From positions 1-22,631 of the IMG/VR virus record IMGVR_UViG_3300035670_001317: a stretch of 22,631 nucleotides of DNA. One strand, given 5' to 3'. A program made the translations under genes and the position numbers. Positions 13,116-20,673 of the stretch are shown in pieces (within the stretch, counting starts at the first letter, position 1; each line of letters begins with the position of its first letter). The DNA comes from a virus. Under the pieces are notes generated by a model that saw only the letters and a program-made list of their open reading frames with translations, had not been told where the DNA came from and did no database searches.

Positions 13116-14411
13116 TTACGTCGTTTGGTATGACCTCACTTTTGATTCAATAAAATCAACTACTTTTTGGTGGGGCATACTCGGAATAAAGCATTCTGTG
13201 TCGCCAGAAATGCTAAGCAAAGAAAACAGAAAGCTATCGTCAAACCTGTATTCTCTAAATTCCTTTAACACCGACTGCTCTATCTGGTGCGCATAACGCC
13301 CTATGTCTAACACCCATGTATATTTGGAGGTAATGAAAGCATGATCGCTACCGAACCTTTTTTTGATTGTTTTATTGGTTATGCCAATCTTCCAAAATGA
13401 AGCAAATGGCTTTTCAAACTTAAGGAAGTAAAGTAGCCCAGGCTTTGTTGGATCAAATCCATATTGAGCACACGATGGACACCCCTGCCCCATTAAATGG
13501 CTATTCGGTGCCTGCTCAAAAGCTCCGTGGGTTGGACAAATAATTTTTATTTTTGTTCTGTCGTTGATGTATGTACATTCTGAGTAGTCGTACTTTTTGG
13601 CATGGATTTTATTAACCCTCTCTATAAACTCTTCCGTGGTCGGAGATTTTATCCCAGCACATCCGGTACACCCATGTCCCCTCAAATGAGCAGTAGCCTT
13701 TTGCTCAAAGACTCCGTGAGTTGGGCAAATGATTTTTACTTTTGATAGTGCGCGGATATATACACACTTGGAATAATTGTACTTTTCACCGTGAACCTGC
13801 TTGGCTTTTTGGACAAATTCTTTTGTGTTTAATCGCTTTTTACCGCTACAAGCCGCACACCCATGCCCACTCAAGTGACTGCTTGGTACTTGCTCAAAAA
13901 CTCCATGGATTGGACAAATGATTTTTACTTTTGTGGCGCTATTAACGTAGTGAGACACAGAATAATCATAGCTTTCGCCATGTACCTGCTTAGATTTTTT
14001 TACAAACTCTTTTGTGGTTAATTGCTTTTTGCCACCACACACAGAACACCCTTGTCCCATCAAATGAGAATTAGGCTTTTGCTCAAACATTCCGTGAGTT
14101 GGGCAAATAATTTTTACCTTTTTGTGAGCATCAACATATATGCACAGAGAATAATCATACTTATCTCCATGTAACCGTTTAGCTTTTTGGATAAACTCTT
14201 TTGTGTTTAATTGCTTGTTGCCACTACATACCGAACACGCTTGTCCCATCAAATGACAGTTTGGCCTTTGCTCAAACACGCCATGCTCTGGACAAATTAT
14301 TTTTACCTTTGTCTTGTTATTGACGTATTCACTAAGAGAATAATCGTACTTGTCACCGTGGACTAACTGGGCATCTTGAATAAACTGCGCCCTTGTTTTA
14401 AGCTTAGGCAT
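13116..14411 (-). CDS. GIY-YIG-like nuclease with five zinc-finger repeats
   Basis: 431 residues. Five tandem units of 63 residues fill 1-315, each with F---A---HG-KYDYS, then KVKIICP-HG-FEQ, H-L-G-GC--C. Metal ligands recur as C-x2-H and C-x2-C (first unit Cys40, His43, Cys59, Cys62; next Cys103, His106, Cys122, Cys125). These resemble DUF723 DNA-binding zinc domains. Residues 325-400 look like a GIY-YIG nuclease: GLLYFLKF, then SFWKIGITN, Arg352 in KKRF and Glu379 in QIEQSVLKEF as candidate catalytic residues. Such proteins are usually free-standing homing endonucleases between conserved phage genes. Position between TerL and portal and low GC (about 40% in a line counted by eye) fit a mobile gene. 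Confidence 0.8.
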   Translation of the reverse strand: MPKLKTRAQFIQDAQLVHGDKYDYSLSEYVNNKTKVKIICPEHGVFEQRPNCHLMGQACSVCSGNKQLNTKEFIQKAKRLHGDKYDYSLCIYVDAHKKVKIICPTHGMFEQKPNSHLMGQGCSVCGGKKQLTTKEFVKKSKQVHGESYDYSVSHYVNSATKVKIICPIHGVFEQVPSSHLSGHGCAACSGKKRLNTKEFVQKAKQVHGEKYNYSKCVYIRALSKVKIICPTHGVFEQKATAHLRGHGCTGCAGIKSPTTEEFIERVNKIHAKKYDYSECTYINDRTKIKIICPTHGAFEQAPNSHLMGQGCPSCAQYGFDPTKPGLLYFLKFEKPFASFWKIGITNKTIKKRFGSDHAFITSKYTWVLDIGRYAHQIEQSVLKEFREYRFDDSFLFSLLSISGDTECFIPSMPHQKVVDFIESKVRSYQTT

Positions 14412-14473
14412 GTTGACCTCTCATACAGGTTGACCGCGCCTCCGAGTGTTACCAGCACTGCGGGGGCTTTAAC

Positions 14474-14479
14474 ATTATA
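14474..14479 (-). promoter_or_regulatory. Perfect -10 hexamer between TerL and the nuclease
   Basis: Minus-strand TATAAT just after the TerL stop. The best -35 candidate is GGGACA (four of six) at a 19-base spacing, so the promoter is weak or atypical. It would serve the nuclease and perhaps the portal. Confidence 0.35.
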
Positions 14480-14480
14480 C

Positions 14481-15875
14481 CTAATAGAGCATAACTTTTG
14501 TCCCACTTCCTGCTCTTTGGTGGATAAAACTGTACTCCCTGTGGAGGAAATATCCCATCGCATCCCCCAAATGGTCTAAGCCATTGGACTTATCGGGCAT
14601 TTCCTTATCGTCATAAGCCTGTTGCTCTAGGGTTTTGAGTAACTGGGGGCACTTGGTGGTATTGACCATGAATCGACGCTCCCCGGCCGCATTGAGAATC
14701 AAGGTATTAACAGTCAAGATGCGGTCTCGGATAGGTGGATTGGACTTAGGTGCGTTCACCTTCAGTCTTGCTTCCCTCAAAAGCTCGATGTCTGACTTGC
14801 TGGCATTGGTATGGGAGGCCGAGCCGGAAGCATCGGGATAGACCCAGATTTTGCCCTGGCGGAAATGCTCAGGGTACCGCTGTTTGATAGCGGCGATCAT
14901 GGCGGCGGTGTCCCTTAACTTAGTGAACTCATCCACCGCCACAGGCCACATTCCACTTTTGATAAAGACGACGCTTGACATCTTGCCAATGTTGAAATCC
15001 ATCCCAAGGTACAATTGATCATCTGCCAGGGCCACCCGGTCAGAGTGGTTGAGGGTACGGCTAAAGTCGGGATAGACCGCACTGGTATTAAGGTTTACAA
15101 ACTCCCCGTTAATGTACGCTTCGATTAGTTCAGAGGGATAGTTGGCCCTCAGAGATTCAACATAATCAGGGGGCAGAAAATAATTGTCCGTCGTCTTTGC
15201 CCGGATGAGCCGCCGGTCTTCAGCCTCATTGGTGACAAAGATGTTGTACAACAGACCAAATCCCTCGGGAGTGGACACCACGCCAATCTGTCTCACCTTG
15301 CCTGTACGGATACGGCCCTGGATCAGATTCCAGGCCTTGTCTGCGCTCCCCTTATCGGCGGTGTCGATTTCATCCACTAGGGCAAAAGCGGCGTTGTCTC
15401 CCCGGATCCGGTTCCAGTTCTCAAAGGAACGGAGGTATAGGGTCGAGGTAAAGCCATCGAAATACAGCTTTACTTCGGGCAGTGGAGACAGTTTTAGCTC
15501 ATAGGCCACACCCCAATCCTGAAAGCGGTTAGTCATCTCTGGGACGATCAGGGTGCGGATCATGGTGTTGTTAGGCTCTAGCACCAACCCCAAACAGCCT
15601 GGGTTAGCTATAGCCAGTAACACGGCCTTGCCCACCAGGCATCGAGTCTTCCCGGCCCCGAACCCTGCCACCAGTCCAAGAATGCGGTGGCTCACATCGT
15701 CTAAAAATTCCTTTTGGTGGGGGAGGTGGAGGTCTTCCCGCACAGTGCGCTCGATGTCTTCAGCCTTGGGGAATTGGGGAGCATGGGCCTGTTGTTGTCG
15801 TTCCTCATGGCCCTGGATGGTGAACAGGTCATCAAAGGCCCTGGATAGGGTCGAATCAGTATAGCCCCTAGCCAT
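14481..15875 (-). CDS. Terminase large subunit
   Basis: 464 residues. ATPase domain: Walker A GFGAGKT at 71-77 and Walker B FALVDEID at 164-171. Nuclease domain: LYLGMDFNIGKMSSVVF (Asp293), WVYPDASGSASHTN with a further Asp, and GLDHLGDAMGYF near the C-terminus with the last metal-binding Asp. The protein packs phage DNA through the portal by ATP hydrolysis and cuts the concatemer. Its ATG overlaps the small subunit stop by eight bases. Length is in the usual range (about 400-550). The separate small subunit precedes it, so the packaging pair is complete; cos or headful cutting cannot be told from this. Confidence 0.93.
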   Translation of the reverse strand: MARGYTDSTLSRAFDDLFTIQGHEERQQQAHAPQFPKAEDIERTVREDLHLPHQKEFLDDVSHRILGLVAGFGAGKTRCLVGKAVLLAIANPGCLGLVLEPNNTMIRTLIVPEMTNRFQDWGVAYELKLSPLPEVKLYFDGFTSTLYLRSFENWNRIRGDNAAFALVDEIDTADKGSADKAWNLIQGRIRTGKVRQIGVVSTPEGFGLLYNIFVTNEAEDRRLIRAKTTDNYFLPPDYVESLRANYPSELIEAYINGEFVNLNTSAVYPDFSRTLNHSDRVALADDQLYLGMDFNIGKMSSVVFIKSGMWPVAVDEFTKLRDTAAMIAAIKQRYPEHFRQGKIWVYPDASGSASHTNASKSDIELLREARLKVNAPKSNPPIRDRILTVNTLILNAAGERRFMVNTTKCPQLLKTLEQQAYDDKEMPDKSNGLDHLGDAMGYFLHREYSFIHQRAGSGTKVMLY

Positions 15876-16350
15876 CCTCGTTTTGCAGACGCTCTAGGAG
15901 TTTGTCAACCGCCAGGGCCTTGGCCCAGAGGTCGGCTACAGGCATTAATGACCGGACGATATTGGCCGCCTTGTTGGCATCATCGAGGGTGAGAATGGAC
16001 TCATTTTTCTCCATGAAATCCATAATTTGTTTGACGCAGGTAGCCGAGGACTTGAATGCGGCCTTACCAACTTGGAGATGATTCCTGCGAAATTCGCTCA
16101 GTTGTTCTCTGTACTCTTTTTGGCGGGATTTTATCGCCTCTTTTTGCATAAGGTAGTCCTGGTCTGTATCCCAGGCGGACACCCTCTCCATCCAGTTGTA
16201 CTTCACTGACCACCGTGCCACAACCGTTGTGGCTTTGTTTAACTGCTCTCCAAGGTCTCGGAGGGAGCGTTCTACACCCATGTCACGATAGGCACAAAAC
16301 GCATCGTAGGCTTTTACTGTTTCTCCAGGTAAGCGGTCGTAGATCGCCAT
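15868..16350 (-). CDS. Terminase small subunit
   Basis: 160 residues upstream of and overlapping TerL. Residues 12-60 form a helix-turn-helix-like segment (VKAYDAFCAYRDMGVERSLR; LGEQLNKATTVVARWSVKYN; WMERVSAWDTDQDYL). A long helical region with QMKEAIKSR-type charge follows (EYREQLSEFRRNHLQVGKAA), then a C-terminal helix (AKALAVDKLLERLQ). This matches small terminases that recognise the packaging site and bring DNA to TerL. The ATG follows an A-rich leader (CTACAAAAAACAAT) with no visible Shine-Dalgarno, so initiation may be unusual. The gene is divergent from the lysis cassette. Confidence 0.75.
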   Translation of the reverse strand: MAIYDRLPGETVKAYDAFCAYRDMGVERSLRDLGEQLNKATTVVARWSVKYNWMERVSAWDTDQDYLMQKEAIKSRQKEYREQLSEFRRNHLQVGKAAFKSSATCVKQIMDFMEKNESILTLDDANKAANIVRSLMPVADLWAKALAVDKLLERLQNEDG

Positions 16351-16432
16351 ATTGTTTTTTGTAGGTTACAGAATAATTTTCATTTAGGGCAGTGGGGTCG
16401 AGGTTACGATAAGAGACAGGAGGCAATTACCA

Positions 16433-16807
16433 ATGAACAAATCCACCTTAATTTTGGCACAAACCCAGCCTCAGTCGTCGATGGTGAGCGTTGAGCCGGG
16501 TTTGCTTATGGTGGGGGGCATCCTGTTTTCAGTGATTGCCACCACCGTCACCGTCTCATTTTTCCTGTCGGGCCTCAAACAAGCCATATCCGAGGTGAAC
16601 GCTAGGATCAACCAGATTGCCATTGAGAACAAGGCATCAAACGATCAGATTATCTTAAGAATCACCTTAAAGGAGGAGTCGGTTAAAACCCTCGAAAAAA
16701 AGTTAGAGCGGCTCCAGGGAGATCTGTTGTCGTTAATGAACTTCATCAATCAAGAGATGAAATACACAAGCTCCCATAGATTCCAACCCAGACCGGAGGA
16801 GGACTGA
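16433..16807 (+). CDS. Holin-like or lysis-accessory membrane protein
   Basis: 124 residues with AGGAGG ahead of the start. A single hydrophobic helix spans about 22-46 (PGLLMVGGILFSVIATTVTV). A polar helical region follows, with a coiled-coil pattern over about 50-108 (ISEVNARINQIAIENKASND; SVKTLEKKLERLQGDLLSLM) and a short basic-acidic tail. Its TGA overlaps the ATG of the endolysin gene by one base (TGATG), so the two are coupled. Position and membrane topology point to the lysis step. One membrane pass with a long coiled coil is not a standard two- or three-helix holin; it could be a class III holin, an XhlA-like partner or a structural membrane protein. Confidence 0.6.
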   Translation: MNKSTLILAQTQPQSSMVSVEPGLLMVGGILFSVIATTVTVSFFLSGLKQAISEVNARINQIAIENKASNDQIILRITLKEESVKTLEKKLERLQGDLLSLMNFINQEMKYTSSHRFQPRPEED

Positions 16808-17556
16808 TGAAGTTTACTGAATTACCGGCTATTGGCAAGGCTGTTTTGCTAGAGAGCCTAACCATGGCTCAACTGAGAGAATTACAACAGGCCTTGCATC
16901 ACCTTGGTTACCCCGTGGGGCCAATTGATGGGTTATATGGCCCTCGGACTAAAACGGCGTGGTCTGAGTTCAAGTTTGATGAGTATCAGGGCAACGTGGA
17001 TGAGATTGGCCCTGGGTCTATCCGGTTGCTGGCGGAACGGGTCAGCAAGCGGGATGGCGTAGTCCACGATTTCAGCACCAAGGATGGGACAATCAAGGCA
17101 ATTGCTTGGGAGTGTGCCGATCAGGGGCTACCACTGCGGTCTCAGATCGCCTATGTCATTGCCACCGTACAACATGAGACTGGCAACACCTTCAAGCCCA
17201 TTGCGGAGTGGGGCAAGGGCAAGGGGAGGAGTTATGGCCGCCCTGACCCAGTGACCGGCAAGACCTACTATGGGCGGGGATATGTCCAACTGACTTGGAA
17301 GACCAATTATCAGAAGTACAGCAACATCCTAGGGGTGGACTTGGTGAACAATCCAGACCTAGCTATGGAGCCAAACGTCAGCCTGTTTATCCTGGTGCAT
17401 GGATTTAAGACGGGTGCCTTTACGGGCCGCAAATTAACGGATTACGTCAACACCAGAACCACCGACTTTGTAAATGCTCGGCGTTGTATCAATGGCATGG
17501 ACAAGGCGCAACATATCGCCAATCTAGCCCGCTCTTGGTTGCCCAAGGTATTTTGA
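16807..17556 (+). CDS. Endolysin: peptidoglycan-binding domain plus GH19 chitinase-like domain
   Basis: 249 residues. Residues ~20-78 are a PG_binding_1 domain: LRELQQALHHLGYPVGPIDG, then LYGPRTKTAWSEF. Residues ~90-249 are a GH19-like lysozyme: IAYVIATVQHETGNTFKPIA with Glu124 in HETG as the likely acid and Glu134 nearby as a second candidate, followed by KTYYGRGYVQLTWKTNYQKY (152-171), the family's substrate-binding motif. There is no signal peptide, so release would depend on a holin, presumably the coupled gene before it. It degrades host cell-wall glycan at the end of infection. The two plus-strand genes are transcribed away from the packaging operon. Confidence 0.9.
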   Translation: MKFTELPAIGKAVLLESLTMAQLRELQQALHHLGYPVGPIDGLYGPRTKTAWSEFKFDEYQGNVDEIGPGSIRLLAERVSKRDGVVHDFSTKDGTIKAIAWECADQGLPLRSQIAYVIATVQHETGNTFKPIAEWGKGKGRSYGRPDPVTGKTYYGRGYVQLTWKTNYQKYSNILGVDLVNNPDLAMEPNVSLFILVHGFKTGAFTGRKLTDYVNTRTTDFVNARRCINGMDKAQHIANLARSWLPKVF

Positions 17557-17572
17557 AGCCTACAAACAACAA

Positions 17573-17590
17573 AAGCCCCCGGAGGGGCTT
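17573..17590 (-). terminator. Convergent terminator between lysis and early operons
   Basis: AAGCCCC-CGGA-GGGGCTT, a perfect seven-base inverted repeat. On the minus strand it is followed by TTGTTGTTTG, a T-rich tail, so it mainly ends the early operon; on the plus strand it may still slow transcription after the endolysin gene. Confidence 0.8.
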
Positions 17591-17625
17591 GTGAACTAAG
17601 GAGGGAAACAGTGGAAAATGCTTAC

Positions 17626-18324
17626 TTAGAATATAGCACCGTTGACGATGGCTACTTGCAGGCTATCGAGGTAGGTCAGAAGCTCCGATAGTTCGCAAGT
17701 GTTGGGGTTTTTCTCAAACGATGGGGACTCTACGCCTAGGCTAGTAGCGTAGGCTGTAGCGTTGGCGATACGCGCAAGGGTTTTTTCCCGTGCATCTTTT
17801 TTCCACAGGTCAGAGAAGGGGTCGGCACCGTAGTAGAGTGCCTCTAGGGCAATGGGCCGGTCTTCCACCATAACCCGGACGTTATCAGAAAGAGGCTGGG
17901 GACGGAGGGGAATCACACTGTACTCTGTCTCAAGCTTCTCGCCTGTTTTCATGATTTTGATTGAGTAATCCCGTGGGTCTCCCCATTCCTCGTCCTGATA
18001 GAGGTCAATGATGGCTTTCTGTAGACTGGCCTGGGTGATTTCCAGAATAGCTACAGTGTCAGCGGCAAAATTGTAAACCGACAAACACCAGAAATGTTTT
18101 AGTTTCTCAGGATTGCCCCATTGGTTCACTTGGCGCATATCGTAGGGCTTGTAGGTGGGCTGGGATGGCAGACGGATCGGTTTGTCCTCGGTTGACCAAT
18201 AGAGCCATCCGGTGATGGGGGCCGAGAGGATGCGAACTTTGTTCTCCCCTGGCAGGAGTTTCATGTAGGAACCACCGTTGCCGGTAGCTTGGGGGATTTC
18301 GTAGCTGGTGGGTAGGAAGCTCAT
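17626..18324 (-). CDS. Putative phage single-stranded DNA-binding protein
   Basis: 232 residues: MSFLPTSYEIPQATGNGGSY, then MKLLPGENKVRILSAPITGW and later KHFWCLSVYNFAADTVAILE, ITQASLQKAIIDLYQDEEWG, YSIKIMKTGEKLETEYSVIP. The start (FLP--YE-P), K-L-GENK-RIL, W--D-KP-R and the FW--VYN--A segment match a phage family often annotated as a gp32-like ssDNA-binding protein; the core is an OB-fold. That the family binds ssDNA is from memory and inference. The end of the early operon, near replication genes, is a normal site. Its ATG shares ATGA with the upstream stop. No acidic C-terminal tail is visible, unlike typical SSB. Confidence 0.6.
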   Translation of the reverse strand: MSFLPTSYEIPQATGNGGSYMKLLPGENKVRILSAPITGWLYWSTEDKPIRLPSQPTYKPYDMRQVNQWGNPEKLKHFWCLSVYNFAADTVAILEITQASLQKAIIDLYQDEEWGDPRDYSIKIMKTGEKLETEYSVIPLRPQPLSDNVRVMVEDRPIALEALYYGADPFSDLWKKDAREKTLARIANATAYATSLGVESPSFEKNPNTCELSELLTYLDSLQVAIVNGAIF

Positions 18325-18560
18325 GATTTAATTCTCCAGATTGTGTATTCGGTAACGGTGACACCATCCCAGCGGTTTTCGCAGTGGGCATGGACTAGCC
18401 CTAGTTGGGCCATTCTTTTCAGGACTTGTTGAAGCTGAACAACCGAGACATTGAGGTCACAGGCTAATTCAGTGTGGTCAATTCCCTCTGGGGGGATGTG
18501 TTGCAGGATTTGGGCAAAGGTAAAAGGGAATCGTTTTTGAACGTATTTAGCTGTCGGCAT
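18321..18560 (-). CDS. Small winged-helix protein
   Basis: 79 residues: FPFTFAQILQHIPPEGIDHT, then ELACDLNVSVVQLQQVLKRM, AQLGLVHAHCENRWDGVTVT and a short EYTIWRIKS strand. Helix-turn-helix then wing is the visible pattern: LACDLNVSVVQLQQVLKRMAQ as turn and recognition helix, followed by the beta wing. It probably binds DNA, perhaps as an early regulator. The ATG overlaps the preceding stop by 14 bases and its TGA overlaps the next start. Confidence 0.65.
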   Translation of the reverse strand: MPTAKYVQKRFPFTFAQILQHIPPEGIDHTELACDLNVSVVQLQQVLKRMAQLGLVHAHCENRWDGVTVTEYTIWRIKS

Positions 18561-18717
18561 CGAAACGACTGGGGTCTAAGGGTTGGCGGCGGATCTCCTG
18601 GCATTTGGATTTGAGCCATAGTCGGCGTTGGGCAATCTGCCGGAGGTGCTGTTCTTTCTCTCCGCTGGTGTTGTCAGCGGTATAGCGAGAGTCGTAGTGT
18701 TCGTAGTTTCGTGGCAT
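18547..18717 (-). CDS. Small basic protein, unknown
   Basis: A 56-residue frame from ATG 18717 (MPRNYEHYDSRYTADNTSGE) to TAA 18547-18549. The middle is basic and helical (QHLRQIAQRRLWLKSKCQEI), the end polar. It fills the gap between dCTP deaminase and the winged-helix gene and overlaps the latter by 14 bases, as real operon members here do. Unknown function. Confidence 0.5.
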   Translation of the reverse strand: MPRNYEHYDSRYTADNTSGEKEQHLRQIAQRRLWLKSKCQEIRRQPLDPSRFDADS

Positions 18718-18763
18718 AGGCGTTAGATGTAAGGGTCTAGTTTTACGTCATCTCGGACGGGGA

Positions 18764-19270
18764 TTAGCCTTTACTAGCCATGACCGTGGTATCGCCGTTG
18801 TAGCGGCCTGTTTGGCCATAGTGCCGATTGGGAACTTCGGTTTGGTAGAAAATTACCTGTCCGATTTTTAGCCCTGGGTAGAGCGGGAGGGATGAGAAGC
18901 AGAGATTGTTTACCAACTCAAGGGTTAGCTTGCTTCCATGCCAGCCATTGTCCATCCATACAGCAAGTGCCTGATCTAGCCCTTCTCTTGCCCTGGAAGA
19001 CTTCAGACGAAACTCTGCACAGATGTCAATCGGGATATTGAATGTCTCCATTGAGGACACCAACAGGAACTCCTTAGGGCCAACCATGAAAGGGTTTTCT
19101 TTGGTGTAAGTCGTCAAGTCGATTTTTTTCCACCCGTGGGCCGTTTCAATGATTGCCGTTTCCCCAATGAGGATGTCCAGGGAGGCGGGGTTGAGGAGTG
19201 ATGGGTCATAAGGGACGACCATGGACTGACTAAGGCAACGGTGGGCAATTTGGCGGTCAATGAGAATCAA
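18764..19270 (-). CDS. dcd: dCTP deaminase
   Basis: 168 residues. MILIDRQIAHRCLSQS is the typical start (MIL-D--I). LNPASLDILIG (26-36), AEFRLKSSRAREGLDQ (85-100) with the Ser-Ser and Arg of the active site, DNGWHGSKLTLELVN (107-121) with the catalytic Glu118, and YPGLKIGQVIFYQTE (131-145) are family hallmarks. YGQTGRYNGDT near the end matches the closing lid. It converts dCTP to dUTP (some members also cleave dUTP to dUMP), feeding dTTP or a modified uracil pool during phage DNA synthesis. The start is TTG, overlapping the stop of the upstream gene (TTGA), with AGGAG a few bases ahead. The cytosolic enzyme is a homotrimer in known cases. Confidence 0.9.
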   Translation of the reverse strand: MILIDRQIAHRCLSQSMVVPYDPSLLNPASLDILIGETAIIETAHGWKKIDLTTYTKENPFMVGPKEFLLVSSMETFNIPIDICAEFRLKSSRAREGLDQALAVWMDNGWHGSKLTLELVNNLCFSSLPLYPGLKIGQVIFYQTEVPNRHYGQTGRYNGDTTVMASKG

Positions 19271-19500
19271 AACGGCACTCCTGCAACTTCAACGAATAGG
19301 TTTTCAAAATTGGTGAACTCTTTGCCTGACTCACAGGCCATGAGGAGAGGTGGGTCGGTGTCTATGCCCCAGGAACATTCCTGGGACACCATCCAGAAAT
19401 AAATCCAGCCTTCCTCCTCTTTGGGGGCCCCATTGGAGATATAAAACCAGGCCATGTCGCCCAATTGGGACTTGATCGCGTCTTTGTGCTTTTCAATCAT
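19267..19500 (-). CDS. Small acidic protein, unknown
   Basis: 77 residues from ATG 19500 (MIEKHKDAIKSQLGDMAWFY), picked because it overlaps the preceding stop as ATGA-type coupling; a longer start at 19572 would run through that gene. It contains aromatic-rich WIYFWMVSQECSW and an acidic end (FTNFENLFVEVAG). The stop overlaps the TTG start of dCTP deaminase. No family recognised. Confidence 0.6.
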   Translation of the reverse strand: MIEKHKDAIKSQLGDMAWFYISNGAPKEEEGWIYFWMVSQECSWGIDTDPPLLMACESGKEFTNFENLFVEVAGVPF

Positions 19501-19648
19501 TGGGCTTCTCCCCGCCATTTTCTTGGCGAAAACGTTTGAGCATTTCGGCTCGGCGGCGTTGAATCTCTGCATCCCGCAGATCTTGGTGGGTCGGAACGTC
19601 CCATGGGGTGCGGAATGGGTGGTCTTTTTTGGGTTTGGGTTTAGGCAT
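19493..19648 (-). CDS. Small basic protein, unknown
   Basis: A 51-residue frame from ATG 19648 to TGA 19493-19495, with TAGGAG five bases ahead of the ATG. It begins MPKPKPKKDHPFRTPWDVPT and continues as a basic helix (EIQRRRAEMLKRFRQE). The stop overlaps the next start. Lysine/proline-rich start and Arg-rich helix suggest nucleic-acid contact, but no family is evident. Confidence 0.55.
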   Translation of the reverse strand: MPKPKPKKDHPFRTPWDVPTHQDLRDAEIQRRRAEMLKRFRQENGGEKPND

Positions 19649-19656
19649 GGAAACTC

Positions 19657-19887
19657 CTACAGGCAACCTGGATAGGTAAATCGGTGTTGGTCAATGTCTT
19701 CTAGGTAGTCGGAATAGAGATGGCTCCATTTGTCGTCCCGTTCGGGCTTTGTACACTCATGGCTGTCCCTCCCTTGCTCAATCCAGCAATATCGGCAGTA
19801 CCCCTTTTTGTCTCCGTCTAACAGTCCGTACACCATCGGGGACTTCCTTTTGCAGTTTTTGCAAGTGGGCATTTTTTTTGCTGTCAT
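19657..19887 (-). CDS. Small zinc-ribbon protein
   Basis: 76 residues from ATG 19887, whose ATGA overlaps the preceding stop. Cys9-x2-Cys12 and Cys31-x2-Cys34 (CKNC and CRYC) form a four-cysteine zinc ribbon, followed by an acidic, aromatic C-terminus (DKWSHLYSDYLEDID). Likely a structural or nucleic-acid-binding zinc finger. No partner is known. Confidence 0.65.
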   Translation of the reverse strand: MTAKKMPTCKNCKRKSPMVYGLLDGDKKGYCRYCWIEQGRDSHECTKPERDDKWSHLYSDYLEDIDQHRFTYPGCL

Positions 19888-20096
19888 GTCGCACATCCTT
19901 CCTCTGCCTTGTTCAGGGCCTCAATCAGATAGTCGGCGGCCTCGACAGCCCATTCAGCCGCTTCGTCGGGGGAATCTCCATCAGCAAGGAACCCTTGCAG
20001 GGCCATAGCCGCAAAGCATTCCCGCTTGGTCAGTCCAGTTTGTCCTTGCACAGTTGAGGACAACAAGGGAAATGCGAGATCGTTTGGGTTAGTCAT
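19884..20096 (-). CDS. Small phage protein of the TKRE-FAA-ALQG type
   Basis: 70 residues. The middle, GLTKRECFAAMALQGFLADG, is a recurring motif in small phage proteins of unknown function, followed by DEAAEWAVEAADYLIEALNK, a C-terminal helix. The start overlaps the preceding stop (ATGA) and its stop overlaps the zinc-ribbon gene. Function unknown; early expression is implied by the operon. Confidence 0.7.
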   Translation of the reverse strand: MTNPNDLAFPLLSSTVQGQTGLTKRECFAAMALQGFLADGDSPDEAAEWAVEAADYLIEALNKAEEGCAT

Positions 20097-20290
20097 AACT
20101 GGCTCTCGTAATTGAAAAGTTGGGCAAAAACAGGCACAGGGCCATCGGATGGCAATAGTCGTCGGGGGCGGCGATACCAGTATTCGTGGAGTATTACCCG
20201 TGAATTTTTATCGCCTTCACAAGCGATCCAGGTATCGCCTTGAAAAAAGATGAGATCGCCCGGTTGTAATTCAGAAATCTGCTTAATCAC
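20093..20290 (-). CDS. Small protein, unknown
   Basis: 65 residues from GTG 20290, which overlaps the previous stop as GTGA; a start further upstream would overlap that gene deeply. It holds ISELQPGDLIFFQGDTWIAC, then a basic patch (WYRRPRRLLPSDGP). The LQPGDLIFF-GD pattern is like small beta-barrel (SH3-like) phage proteins. Its stop overlaps the next ATG. Confidence 0.6.
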   Translation of the reverse strand: MIKQISELQPGDLIFFQGDTWIACEGDKNSRVILHEYWYRRPRRLLPSDGPVPVFAQLFNYESQL

Positions 20291-20673
20291 AGTCCACCTC
20301 CAACAGAGGCGATACCAGCGGCTACTGCGGCTTGCTGGGCCAGGGCCTTTTCCCGGTTTTCTCGCCAATATTTCACGGTGTCTAACCATTCCTGGCGACA
20401 GGCTTGGTGGAGGTCTTCACAGTCCCCCTCCTCAAGGAGGTTCAGGGCCTCTTTGTGGGGCGGGGTATAGCATCCCTTGCGGATACAGGCCACCATCGGA
20501 TGGGTGGCTAGGTGGTACCCAGAACACATCTTGTTCATGTTGTGGGGAGTGACCGTCCCGGTGTCCTCACAACAGAAACAGTCCCATCTGGGGAAAAATA
20601 TGCCCTTATCCGCTTCCGAGGGGTTGCTAAGGGGTTTTATCGTAATTTGTCTGAAAACTTGTTTTAGGGGCAT
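20287..20673 (-). CDS. Cysteine-rich zinc-binding protein, unknown
   Basis: 128 residues. An early cluster DCFCCEDTGTV with Cys32, Cys34 and Cys35, then Cys50, Cys63 and Cys68, suggests a zinc-binding fold. The second half is helical and ends in an Ala/Gly stretch. ATG shares one base with the loader gene stop (TAATG). In SPP1-like gene order a helicase would follow the loader; this gene is too short to be one. It may help replication, but that is inference. Confidence 0.6.
   Translation of the reverse strand: MPLKQVFRQITIKPLSNPSEADKGIFFPRWDCFCCEDTGTVTPHNMNKMCSGYHLATHPMVACIRKGCYTPPHKEALNLLEEGDCEDLHQACRQEWLDTVKYWRENREKALAQQAAVAAGIASVGGGL

Noticed and set aside
10228-14411. Shared GGTCAACATG at the starts of the nuclease and the MAGP protein as a common insertion mark
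   Set aside because: Ten bases around a ribosome-binding site and ATG can match by chance, and the flanks differ.
15601-15625. GCTATAGCC with nearby TAACAC, resembling the portal/scaffold leader motif
   Set aside because: It lies inside the TerL coding region and lacks most of the 24-bp motif; chance similarity is likely.
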